DNA of 44,493 nt from a virus, in IMG/VR virus record IMGVR_UViG_3300040815_002808, positions 1 through 44,493 of that record; one strand, given 5' to 3'. Position 1 is the stretch's first letter. Each line of letters begins with the position of its first letter. The translations under genes were made by a program, and so were the position numbers. Shown piece after piece: positions 24,401 through 34,500 of the stretch. A model generated the notes under the pieces. That model saw nothing but the letters and a program-made list of their open reading frames with translations, ran no database searches and was not told the origin of the DNA.

Positions 24401-26909
24401 TGATGTTGTAACTCTATCAAGAAATGCAAACGTAGAGATAATTTCACAACCATATGCTACAAGCTTTCGAAATGTCGTATCAAACTTTTATAACTACAAA
24501 GGGCAAGGTGCACTATCACCAGAATATGATGTTGCATATGATATGACAGCAAATCCCGAGCCACTCGAAATCGACTTGGTTACTGTATTTGATGATTTCG
24601 TAGAAAATTTACAAACATTTATTCCTTTAACTGATGTTGTTACTGAAAGTGGATGGAATGGATTGAATCCATTTGGTAGACGTGGCGGAACTCTTAATTT
24701 TAATGAAACCGTATCTACTCTTTCAGTACAGGAATCCGGAAAATTTGTTGGTGACTTTATTACTAACTTTGAGTTCAATCCTTTTATTGCAGAAAGAGAA
24801 ATAAAAATTTGGATGGCTGGTCTTAGACCAAATACACCACATTGGTTCTACTTTGATAAACAAGATATTAGTGCACACGTTGCACCAGGAACCACCGCGG
24901 ATGTTGCAGGTGACATTCTAAAATCAGGAAATTATGGAATTTCAGCTAATGGTATTACCACAGACGCAAATGGAATATTATATGCCGTGTTTAAAGTACC
25001 TGCAGAGACTTTCTTTGTAGGAGACAGAGTACTACAAGTTGCTGATGTTGACCAATATGCAAGCATAGAGTCTGCCGCAACTTCAAAAGGAACCCTTACT
25101 TATAGAGCATATAACTTTTCTATAGAAAAGACTGAACTATCTACACGAGAACCACAAATTAATTTGGATCAAGTAGTAGTACCACGTTCTGTTACATTCC
25201 CAAGACGAGGCGACCCTCTTGCTCAAACCTTCTTTATTAGGAAAGGTATGGCTGAAGGGGGTGATACATTACTTTTATCTGAATTGTCACTTTACTTTAA
25301 AAGAAAAAGTGATATAAATGGTGTTTCAATTTATTTAAGTGAAATTGATAATGGTTATCCATCCGGAAATATTATTCCTTTCTCAAAAGTACATTTGAAA
25401 CCAACTGAAGTAAATATTTCAGATACAGCTTCTGTTGTAACGACCGTACAATTTCCTGCACCTGTAAGATTAAAAACAGAACAGGAATATGCATTTATAA
25501 TTCAACCAGATGCAAACGATCCTAATTATTTGGTGTATACTTCTAAGGTTGGCGAGGTTGATATTACTGCCGGTGCTGCCACTGAAGGCCAAGCAATTGT
25601 TCAGGACTGGGGTGATGGTGTTCTGTTTACATCAACAAATAACAGAGCATGGCAATCATATCAGGACGAAGACGTAAAGTTTGTTTTGCGGAGGCATGAT
25701 TTTAATGCCAATGCAGGTGTTGTTACATTAACAAACAACGACCATGAATTTTTTACCATAAATGATATTTCAGGTCGGTTTAAACGGGATGAGCACGTCT
25801 ACCAGATCACCAGCTTGGGAGCAGGAACAAGTAACGTTGTTTCAATGGATATCAATACAAGTACAGTTAATGGTGTAGGACTTGATTCCACATACGCTAC
25901 AGGCGATATGATTATCATTGAAGATTCAGGAACTAAGGATGTTTTCAAAGTTGTAGACGTAACTTCCTCAACGGCAATGACTGTAAATAAACCTACATCT
26001 TTTGCCGTAAGCTCTGGATCAGGCCAGCCTATTGTTACTGGTAGAGTATCACACTTTGATAGATCAGAACCAGAAAATCTTTATGTAGAACAAAGTACTG
26101 CTCGGTCAGGTAGATTATTTACGCAAGGTGAATTTTTATATGGCTTAGAAAGCGCTGCGCAGGCAAATACAGCTTCAATAGATAATATTGAAGTAGGCTA
26201 TATTCAGCCGTTTATTAATAGAACAAATGATGCTATTACCAGAACTGGTCTTACAGGTGAATTTGTACCACCGGCTGATACCTCAACTTCATACACTAAG
26301 CCTTTAATGTTTAATACTAACGGCCAATTCACAAAGAACGGTGCGGTAATATTTAGTAAATCTAATGACATTGGAAATTCTAAGAAATTTGAAATTAAAA
26401 TAGATATGAGTAATGGCGCTACAAGTTCAGCATCACCTCTCATTGATGTAGAACTTGCAAAACTGTTTGCCTATACATATAAGCAAACAAACGATGCTGC
26501 TACAACATCAAAATACATTTCTAAAAGAGTAGAATTAGCAGAAAGTTTTGATGCAGAAGATTTTAATCTTATTGTTACTGCATATAGACCTACTAATACA
26601 GATATAAAATGCTATATAAAACCCCAGAATGTTTATGATAGTGCTAATTTTGAAAATATTCCTTGGATTGAATTGGAAATATTTGAGGGCACTGACACAT
26701 ATTCTTCTAACATAAATACTAATGATTATAGAGAATTAAGATATAGAGTTCCTACTGCAAATAAAGATGCCCAGGGTGTATTGACTTATACAAGTGATGC
26801 GGGTGATTTTACAAGCTACAGACGCTTTGCCGTTAGAATTGACCTTTTATCTACGAATTCATATAATGCTCCTACTATCAAGGATTACAGAGGAATTGCT
26901 CTAACATGA
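21480..26909 (+). CDS. Giant DUF4815-type baseplate/fibre structural protein (gp10-like position)
   Basis: The protein has 1809 residues. The N-terminus (APYFDDYDLTNQYYKILFKP, then GYAVQARELTQLQTTLQNQ) is the start of the DUF4815 family found in baseplates of marine T4-like phages. Around residues 1235-1400 lies a second block: FPRRGDPLAQTFFIRKGMA, LYFKRKSDINGVSIYLSEID, NGYPSGNIIPFSKVHLKPTE, which resembles a beta-sandwich appendage module. The C-terminal 300 residues are beta-rich. Its place after gp8 suggests the role of T4 gp10 or gp9/gp10, linking wedges to fibres; this is inference. The stop overlaps the next start as ATGA. Confidence 0.75.
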   Translation: MPINTNLSTAPYFDDYDLTNQYYKILFKPGYAVQARELTQLQTTLQNQIEQFGDNVYKEGSIIKGCNFTQIGGLSYVKVQDTDTSNVQFDPTKYASRRDSEIIGGVTTAIDYVYEVTGATSGLKAIIFAGALGLSSRPPNLNTLFISYTGEGEDPGDSSRVTAFLEENLIIVEKKFKLDPLGFGETNPIQTTTVATVAATNQTPRVGPAFGIRAEAGVVFQKGHFLFADAQTLIVSKYTNQPDQLSVGYQVQETLVNAFEDETLYDNANGSNNFNAPGADRLRLIPTLTVKTTAAADADADFFSLIRYKNGNAVSIRDVTQFNTITDEMARRTYEESGNYVVSNFSVNTARQGNSLVANIGPGVAYVKGYRVENLAENAFDIIPVSSSETVENQFTSLNYGNYVSVSSYQGHIPLDFTAVDLKDSGSVKIGEAFVYNMTPDKVHLMGVRMTPGNNFRNVEILDVATGYIEVANTAASEPVDSIATMEESDKQALIFDTGMFSLKGTTTNVLPVRRSVDTTVSVSDTILINVSNLSDENFNVDHSETLVIDNTGQKLTVTSTQVNLAGGQLQINIDPADGAAGNACHVYYNINTIGANAQPYEKIIAEPYIYITHVFNTQDNRWSLGFPDVYEITEVMDNTVSPPVDYKDSFRLFKNHKDHYLDISYMEYIKGRPIPPTGRLDIKLKVFKVDGSSGSNYFTIESYPTSVNPNDITDTNNSLNDIPVYVSSKGKKYNLRESIDFRSQVDKDTLADYTATTVGAAPNISAQVGANAPTFTTFPPIIPARNAYASMDMTYYFTRVDAVTVDAYGRFGIVQGKEEQFARPPLLGPDQLVLAEIIVPGVPALTKAEAAIKGKPNYGIRINRKTAEGFKMKDIKNIQTKVDNLNYYISLSQLESDTRDLSILDENGLNRFKNGFIVESFRDLKFADIGDPNYSASLKFNEEVLMPSVRQFPLDLKYSSSVNASIFPATVNPDVVTLSRNANVEIISQPYATSFRNVVSNFYNYKGQGALSPEYDVAYDMTANPEPLEIDLVTVFDDFVENLQTFIPLTDVVTESGWNGLNPFGRRGGTLNFNETVSTLSVQESGKFVGDFITNFEFNPFIAEREIKIWMAGLRPNTPHWFYFDKQDISAHVAPGTTADVAGDILKSGNYGISANGITTDANGILYAVFKVPAETFFVGDRVLQVADVDQYASIESAATSKGTLTYRAYNFSIEKTELSTREPQINLDQVVVPRSVTFPRRGDPLAQTFFIRKGMAEGGDTLLLSELSLYFKRKSDINGVSIYLSEIDNGYPSGNIIPFSKVHLKPTEVNISDTASVVTTVQFPAPVRLKTEQEYAFIIQPDANDPNYLVYTSKVGEVDITAGAATEGQAIVQDWGDGVLFTSTNNRAWQSYQDEDVKFVLRRHDFNANAGVVTLTNNDHEFFTINDISGRFKRDEHVYQITSLGAGTSNVVSMDINTSTVNGVGLDSTYATGDMIIIEDSGTKDVFKVVDVTSSTAMTVNKPTSFAVSSGSGQPIVTGRVSHFDRSEPENLYVEQSTARSGRLFTQGEFLYGLESAAQANTASIDNIEVGYIQPFINRTNDAITRTGLTGEFVPPADTSTSYTKPLMFNTNGQFTKNGAVIFSKSNDIGNSKKFEIKIDMSNGATSSASPLIDVELAKLFAYTYKQTNDAATTSKYISKRVELAESFDAEDFNLIVTAYRPTNTDIKCYIKPQNVYDSANFENIPWIELEIFEGTDTYSSNINTNDYRELRYRVPTANKDAQGVLTYTSDAGDFTSYRRFAVRIDLLSTNSYNAPTIKDYRGIALT

Positions 26910-27097
26910 TAAAAAGAGACATTTATAACAAGGCGGTTATTGCCACAGATGCAGAAGCATTGAATAAATATAAAACGGATAGACTCTATTATCGAAAGAT
27001 TAATATGATACAAGATGATATGGTAGAGATCAAAGAAACAGTTTTTAACATTTGCAAACGCATCGAAGCACTGGAAAAGAAGCAGGAAAATGGCTAA
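26906..27097 (+). CDS. Small coiled-coil protein of unknown function
   Basis: The product has 63 residues. Its N-terminal half is basic and aromatic (YKTDRLYYRKINMIQDD), and its C-terminal half is a regular heptad (MVEIKETVFNICKRIEALEK) typical of a short coiled coil. It overlaps the upstream gene by four bases (ATGA) and the downstream fibre gene by eight, so the three are translationally linked. This overlap at both ends is strong evidence that it is real. It may be a fibre chaperone, or a small trimerising connector between the wedge protein and the S74 fibre. I do not recognise a family. Confidence 0.7.
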   Translation: MIKRDIYNKAVIATDAEALNKYKTDRLYYRKINMIQDDMVEIKETVFNICKRIEALEKKQENG

Positions 27098-28511
27098 ACC
27101 TAATCTTACAGAAATAACCACATCTCAAACTTTTCAGGCTTGGTTTGACAAAACTAACGAAGTTGTAAATCTATTACGTTCGGAGATTGTTACTGCTTCA
27201 GCATCAACAGATGTTACCGAAGGTAATGCAATTATAAACGGTACCGTTGAGATAGATACTCTCATAGCAAATACCGCATTTCAAACAGACACAATTGCAT
27301 CCGACGGTGCTACCAATATTTCAATTACTACCCAGCCAAAAATAGAAACTGGTGATAAAATTGCAGCAATTTTTGCATATGGTGCATCAGGTGCTAATAT
27401 AAGATTTACCAATAATATTTTTAATTGGGATATAGGAATTGAAGATAATACTGATGCTAATTTTATATTAACAAACGCAACAACTACACCAATTACAGTC
27501 ACGCCCGACGGCATGGTAACTCTAACAGATTTGACCGTGACCGGCAATACAACACTAGGTTCAAGCGGATCGGTTGCTGAAATTGCGCATGGCGCATTTA
27601 AGGCAGGAGATAATATTGCCTTTGCTGGACCGGATGCAAATAATCAAGTTACTATTTCATCTAGTACAGCATACGATGGTACAGGAATAGATATTACAGT
27701 TCCTAAACAAGTTTCTCATGCAAATGATGCCGACACAAGAATTCGATTCGACCACATGTCGGAAGCAGGTTCAAGGAACGGCCAGACATTTTTTGAAAAT
27801 AACGGCCATGTAATGATGTATATCCATGGCGAGGAAAGATCCACAGATCGCCGTGTTGATTTTATTCTAAAAGATGATCTGACTGGTATACCCACAGTAG
27901 CTGGTGCTACTTTTTACCAGGCCACAAATGGTCTTGGTACAGATGTTGGTAAAACAAACTTTGAGGTAGAAGGTACTATTACTTCGGGTCTTAATATTAC
28001 GGTCAACAATGACGGTTCTGTCGGAAATAAATTACGGGCCCGAAATGGAGCCAATATTGAATTAGAAGACACCAGTGATAATGTTAAAATCACACTTGCA
28101 GGCGAAACTGGTAATATTGACATGGATGGCACATTAACTGCTGGCTCTGTGTCGGCAACTGGAAATATTACCGCTACTGGTGATGTACAAGCAGGCGGTG
28201 ATCTTATAACATTATCAGACGCCCGAGTAAAAGAAAACGTAAACGATCTAGAAAATTCATTAGAAAAAATTACAAATCTTAGAGGCGTGACCTATAATAA
28301 AATAGGTAATCCTACAGAAAAGATTGGTTTTATTGCTCAAGAACTAGAGGAAATTATACCTCAAGTGGTGACGGCTGACGATTCCGAAGAAAAAATTAAA
28401 AGCGTTGCATACGGCAATCTCGTTCCTGTTCTCGTTGAAGCAATTAAAGAATTAAATGAAAAAATTAAAAGGCTTGAAAACGAAAAATGCGCTTGTGGTT
28501 GTAATAAATAA
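27090..28511 (+). CDS. Tail fibre protein with C-terminal S74 intramolecular chaperone
   Basis: The protein has 473 residues. The N-terminus (ITTSQTFQAWFDKTNEVVNL) is a pattern seen at the virion-binding end of marine phage fibres. The middle is a beta shaft. The last 100 residues are a peptidase S74 chaperone: LSDARVKENVNDLENSLEKI, GVTYNKIG, KIGFIAQELEEIIPQVV, VAYGNLVPVLVEAIKELNEK. Ser376 and Lys381 are placed as the self-cleaving dyad. Such domains trimerise, fold the shaft and then cut themselves off. The protein ends CACGCNK, with three Cys in five residues. The start lies inside the end of the 63-residue gene. Confidence 0.88.
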   Translation: MAKPNLTEITTSQTFQAWFDKTNEVVNLLRSEIVTASASTDVTEGNAIINGTVEIDTLIANTAFQTDTIASDGATNISITTQPKIETGDKIAAIFAYGASGANIRFTNNIFNWDIGIEDNTDANFILTNATTTPITVTPDGMVTLTDLTVTGNTTLGSSGSVAEIAHGAFKAGDNIAFAGPDANNQVTISSSTAYDGTGIDITVPKQVSHANDADTRIRFDHMSEAGSRNGQTFFENNGHVMMYIHGEERSTDRRVDFILKDDLTGIPTVAGATFYQATNGLGTDVGKTNFEVEGTITSGLNITVNNDGSVGNKLRARNGANIELEDTSDNVKITLAGETGNIDMDGTLTAGSVSATGNITATGDVQAGGDLITLSDARVKENVNDLENSLEKITNLRGVTYNKIGNPTEKIGFIAQELEEIIPQVVTADDSEEKIKSVAYGNLVPVLVEAIKELNEKIKRLENEKCACGCNK

Positions 28512-28523
28512 TTTTTGATGTTT

Positions 28524-28531
28524 CATAAATA
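28524..28531 (+). promoter_or_regulatory. Candidate late promoter (CATAAATA) before the 3413-residue fibre gene
   Basis: CATAAATA fits NATAAATA and lies in the 41-base gap between the S74 fibre and the giant fibre, 29 bases before the ATG. AAAGG at 28539-28543 is the likely ribosome-binding site. The surrounding A-rich sequence makes chance matches easier, so confidence is moderate. Confidence 0.5.
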
Positions 28532-28552
28532 AAAATAAAAAGGTAGACTTAT

Positions 28553-31500
28553 ATGTCAAAGATTTCAGAATTAGGTCCTATTACCGGCGCAAATACTAGA
28601 ACTGAAGATCTTTTTGTTATTGTTAACCTGGTTCAGGGTGACGACGGTACAAAAAATATTACAAGAAAAGAACTTGTTGAAGCAATTCAATACGAAATCT
28701 TTTCTCGTATTACTATTACTGGCGGAACCATTGCCAATGTGGTGATGTCAAACTCGACATTGAATACTGTAATTATTAACAGTTCAGACTTCAATTTGGG
28801 TGAGATTGATAGATCTTCTTTTGACCGTGGTACAATTAATGACTCGGTTATTACTGATAGTAGTGCAAACAACCTGGTAATAACAAATTCTACTTTCAGT
28901 ACGGGTGGTATTTCAACATCAACATTTGATGATGGTACAATAACAGATTCCACCGGCGATAATCTTACGATTACAAATTCTTCGTTTGCCACCGGCAACA
29001 TTTCAGAGAGTTCTATAAGCACTTCAGACTTTGACCTGGGTACAGTAACAAACAGTACTGCTAATAATTTAGTAATTACCAATTCGGAGATAAATGACGG
29101 CACCGGTAATAATATGGTGTTTACAAACTCTACGATTGACGATTCAACGTATAATAATGTTACTATCGACCAAGGTACTGCTAACGGACTTATTCTTACT
29201 AACATTGAAATTGATGAGTTACTTCTTGAAGATGCTGAGATTTCAAACTCTAGCATTACCACAACTTCTTTTGAAGACGGAACTATTTCAAACACAGCAA
29301 TTGATACTTCTACCTTTGTTTCTGGTCGGATTTTAAATTCTACTGCAAACACACTTTCAATTGATGATGGGTCATTTTATAATTCCACTGGTGAGAATAT
29401 TGACCTTCAAACTTCAGTATTCAATAACGGTACAATAAGTAACTCTGTATTAGCAAATAACGTAATTTCAAATTCTTCATTCCAAGGTACTATGGATGAT
29501 GTAGTTGCACAGAACATGACGATTACAAGTTCTACTGCAGCAAATACAGGTTTGACACAATCTACTTTCCAAGGTGCAATTGTAGACTCTACAATTTCAA
29601 ACACCTCTATTGAGGATTTGGATCTTGATAATGTTGTAATACGAAATTCTAAAATATTAGAATCCGAACTTACTAACTTCGACATGAATCTTGCTGATCA
29701 GTGGGAACCAAAAATGGACGAGGACTCGTATTTTGCAATTAAAAATGCAAAGACGGGTGACACAGAAAAGATTTCGTATCGTCAACTGTTCGATGAAGTA
29801 TCCAAAAATACTGAAAAGGCACTTAAAATTCATGTTGCCGTAGACGGTGATGATAGTAAACCAGGAACAATATTACAACCTGTAAAAACCCTCGAAAGAG
29901 CAGCAGAACTTGCATTAGAAAAAGCAGGTGGATCATTTAATAGAAACGGTTTGAATGATCCGGTTCATATTTCAGTAGGACCAGGTACCCATTATACAAA
30001 AGGGAATGTTGCATTACCAGATGATTGTGCAATTACTTCTACCTCAGGTCAGTATGCCACAGTAATTCAAGCACTGCCTGGGTATGAGATGAATAATGCC
30101 ATTTTGCTAGGGTCGGGCGGTTATTCTCAGGGCTTTTCATTTTTTAATTGGCAGGTAGATAACTTCGATTATCCTTCTGGTGGTTTTGCATATGCATATC
30201 GTCCAGGCGCAAAAATCTTGCGGTCACCATATGTGCGTGACTCATCTCAGTTGTCAAACTTTAATCGTCTCGATGTTGAACCTCCCCTATCTCCGTTTAA
30301 CACCAAAGGAACAGTTGCTGATCTTGGTAGACAACTTATAATGGAAGCTGGACACAGTGGTGCATTTACGGAAGGTGATGAAGTAACATTTTCTTCTGGT
30401 GCATTCGGAATCATTTCCTGGGACGACGATGTTGCATCATCAGACGAGGTATATGTTCGGAACTTAAAAGGTAACGTAGAGGTCGGTGACTACATCTATG
30501 CACAATCAGGTGGTGTTGGTCAAATTAAAACAGTAGGAATTGACGACTTCCCGAACCCACTAGTTGGTAGAGGCGGCGGTGTTGTTTTGGCAGATAGAAA
30601 ACAGCTCGATCCTGACTCATTATATACCTACTGGTTATGTTTTGGTGCTACTCCTCGTACTCAAAACGGTATCGGTTATGTTGCTAAAAACGGTGCTGGT
30701 GTTAACGGTATTGGTTCTTTGTCAATCTTTGTTCGTGTTGCTTTCTATGCGCTAGACGGCGGTCAAATGACCTTGAACAACTCTGGTACTCAGTTTGGTG
30801 ACATCTCGATGAGATCTAAAGGTTCAACTCAAGTATTCCAACCAACACTTACAGAAGCACAACTTGTACAGAATACTGTATTTGCTGATGCCATTCTTGA
30901 TAACGCTGGTCTTATTATTGAAGACATGGTTGATTATCTTACTGCGAACACAGCAAATGGTGGCCTTAATTATCAGGCTTATGACTCAGATAAATGTAAG
31001 CGTGACACAGGAATTATTATTGATAGCGTAGGCTACGATGTCGCACTAAATACAAATTATTGGGGCAGATTAAATGGTATTACATATCGTTCTCCAATTT
31101 CACAGAGAGTTTACGGTGAACAGTTAAACGAAACCGCTGGTGCAATTCGTCATCTGAAAGGTGAAGTAGAACATATCTTTAGAAATTCACAGGTTGCAGT
31201 TGTTGAAAGAGCAAATACATCCTTCAATGAAACACTCAATATTCTTGAATACGGCGAAGATTATGCAAACCCGCTAACATTTAGTGATACAGGAAACTCT
31301 GCACAGGTAGGTGCTCGTCAACAAATTCAGGAAAATAGATCGTTCATTCAAGATGCCCTTCTTGATTGGATTGATAATAATGAAGAATTTTATGCATATG
31401 ATAGCGGCAAATGTCGCAGAGATATTGAGGATTATATTCTACCTGCAGTCAAGTATGATATGTTACTTGAAACTAATTACAATGCGGTTACTGCTGGTAA

Positions 31501-34500
31501 TGCATACTATATGGGAACTGCACGGAAGGTAATTGGCCAACAGAGAAATGAAACCGTTGGGTCATTTGAATACCTTAGAAAAATTACTGATGATGTATTG
31601 CAAGCAAATTCATCTTCTGCTGCTGTTGCGACCTACGAATCATTCAATGAAATTATAAACATTTTGGATAATGCTGGAAAGAAATTTACTCCAGTAACAG
31701 CAGATTATAATCCAACTACTGGCTCTATGACAGTTAATATCGGGTTGCATGATTTACAGGTAGGTCAAAAAATCTTAATTGATCCAGAGAGCATGGTGTT
31801 TACATGTTCTGATGATAATTATGTTACCGAAATTTCTCACCCGAGACCAAGTGACAGAGTTGCATATCAACGACCATTGCCAATTACAGCTCGTACCGTT
31901 ACCACAATTACATTCCTTGTAGGTAAGGCAGGTGTACCATTTGCGCATAAATTTATGCGGTCGACAAAAGATTGTATTACACTTCTGGGTTCAAACATAG
32001 TATATAGTGATAATGCGGCACTTGACACAGATCATAAAAATGCCAGAAAACAACTGCAAACGAATAGAACATATATTCAAGATTACATGATGGCTTGGAT
32101 TGACGATAATTATTACATTTATGATAGTGATAAATGTCGTAGAGATACTTCACAGTATATTTTACCGGCAGTCCAGCGTGATATGTTATTAGGTACAAAC
32201 TTCAATTCGGTGCAAACTGGTGTTGCCTATTACACGGCAACTGCAAGTGAGGTTCTTAAAGATCAACTCGACCAGACTGCTGGCGCTATTACTTATCTCA
32301 AAGGTCAAGTAAATTCCGAAACACTCTCGGACATTTCTGCTTATGAGAAAACAAATGAGGCATTTGATAAAATCATTGGTATAATGTTAAATGCTGGAAA
32401 AACATATACACCAACAAATGCAGCATATGACCATATAACAGGCTTGATGGAAATTACCTTGGGTGACCATGATATTCAAGTAGGTCATGCAATTGTATTT
32501 GACGATTTGAGTATTACCTTCTCGTGCCCAGATGATCTTGGTAACCCAGTAGAAATTACTCATCCTAGAAAAACAGATCCTGCATATAGAACTGCAATGA
32601 AAGTATTGGAAGTAACCGGCACAACTGTTACAATTAACACTGGCCCTGCTGGTGTTGATAAAGTACATACCTTTGTAAGTGCTGCTGCGGATTCAATAAG
32701 GGTTTCAACATACACTGGTAAATATACACCACAATCTGCAACATATAATGGTGCTACTGGTGAATTTGTAGCTACCATAGGACAACACAATATTCAGGTT
32801 GGGCAATATATTGAAATAGCACCAAATAGTGTTGTATTTACTTGTTCCTTGGATAATAATATAACGGAACACCCAACACCAGCACCACATCATCCTGCTT
32901 ATAAAACTCCAATTGTTGTTTCTGCGGTAACTCCAAATTCGATTACGGTTAATGTTGGACCTGGTGCAGGCGGAACACATACATTTGTAAGAGCAGATGT
33001 TGGAGCAATCAATGCTGATGCTTTGATTTGGAGTGATCCTGCTAAATATAACAGCTATGTCACACCAACTACTGCCACATACATTCCGGCTACTGGCGTA
33101 TCAGAAATTACCATCGGTACACATACACTTACCACTGGTGATTTTGTTGAGATAATGCCATACAGCTTGACATTTACCTGTTCACAAGACAGTAATGCTA
33201 CTGAACATTCATATCCAAGAAGAGGTGATGGAAATTATAGAGTTCCAGTTGAAATTACAGGAACAACCTCTACTACAATTACAGTAAATGTAGGTGCTGG
33301 TGCTGGCGGAACTCACACATTTGTGAGAGCTGCAGCGGATGCAATCGCAATAACAAATACCTCTGCTAATTCTACGAATGCTAGAAAACAGATAATGGAC
33401 AATAAGGAATTCATTAAAGGCGAGGTTGTAGCATATCTGAATGATAATTACTTTACATATGACGGTGTTAGATGTGCAAGAGATACTGGACTTATTCTCG
33501 ATGCAGTTAGAAGAGATGTACTGACAGGATCAAACTTTAGTTCTGTCTTTGCCGGACTGGCTTATCGTGCCGGAACAGCAAGTGGTGATATTGTGGTAAC
33601 CGATCAACTTACAGAAACAGTTGGTGCTATCACGTGGCTGAAAGGTGAGATTGGCTCTAATATATCTGGTACATCACTGACAAGATCAAATGCCGCCTTT
33701 GACGAAATTATTGACATTATGAATAATGGACAAGGCAATGCAGATGCTATTTCATTCGGCACTGAAACTGTAGGTAGTACCTATACTGATGCAAGAATTG
33801 CATTACAGAATAATAAAGTATTCTTACAGGCAGAAATTAATGCTTGGATTGCTGTTAATTATCCTGACCACACATATGACACTGCAAAATGCGAACGTGA
33901 TTTAGGATTCATTATTGATTCCGTATCATTTGACATACAACATGGCTCAAACACAGGTTCTGTAAATAATGCCAGATTGTACTTCAATAAAGCCGTAAGT
34001 GTTTTACCCGAAAGCCAACAGTTAATTACGGCAGAAGCATTTGAACATATTGCAGAACTTGCTAGGAAACTTGTAAGAGGAGAGGATGTTACTGCATCCG
34101 TAGGCAATTTCCAATCAACTGATACAAGTGTACCTGCCGGTTTGACACCAACAGACGCAGATTATAACCATACTTCAGGCTATATGACTCTTACGTTTGG
34201 TTCGGCACACGGTCTGAGCGTAGGTGATAGAGTTAATTTTGATGAGAACTCTATAACCTTCTCATGCCCAGATGACCTTGGTAGCCCAGTTAATATTTCA
34301 CACCCACGTTCTACTGATCCTATTTTTGGTGATTCGGTTGAAATTACAGAAGTTACGGCAAATACAATTACGATGTATGTTTATCCTGCTAAAGTGGATA
34401 AGGTGCATACCTTTGTAAGTGCAACAACTGGCGGAGTTAAACCTACTGCATCGGGCCCATCACTTAGAACTGCTCAGTTATTCAATATCATTTCTGATAT

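Noticed and set aside
28687-29352. A 221-codon minus-strand frame opposite the start of the giant fibre
   Set aside because: It mirrors the repetitive Asn/Ser/Thr beta-helix coding region; there is no promoter or ribosome-binding site, and the sense frame is clearly the gene.
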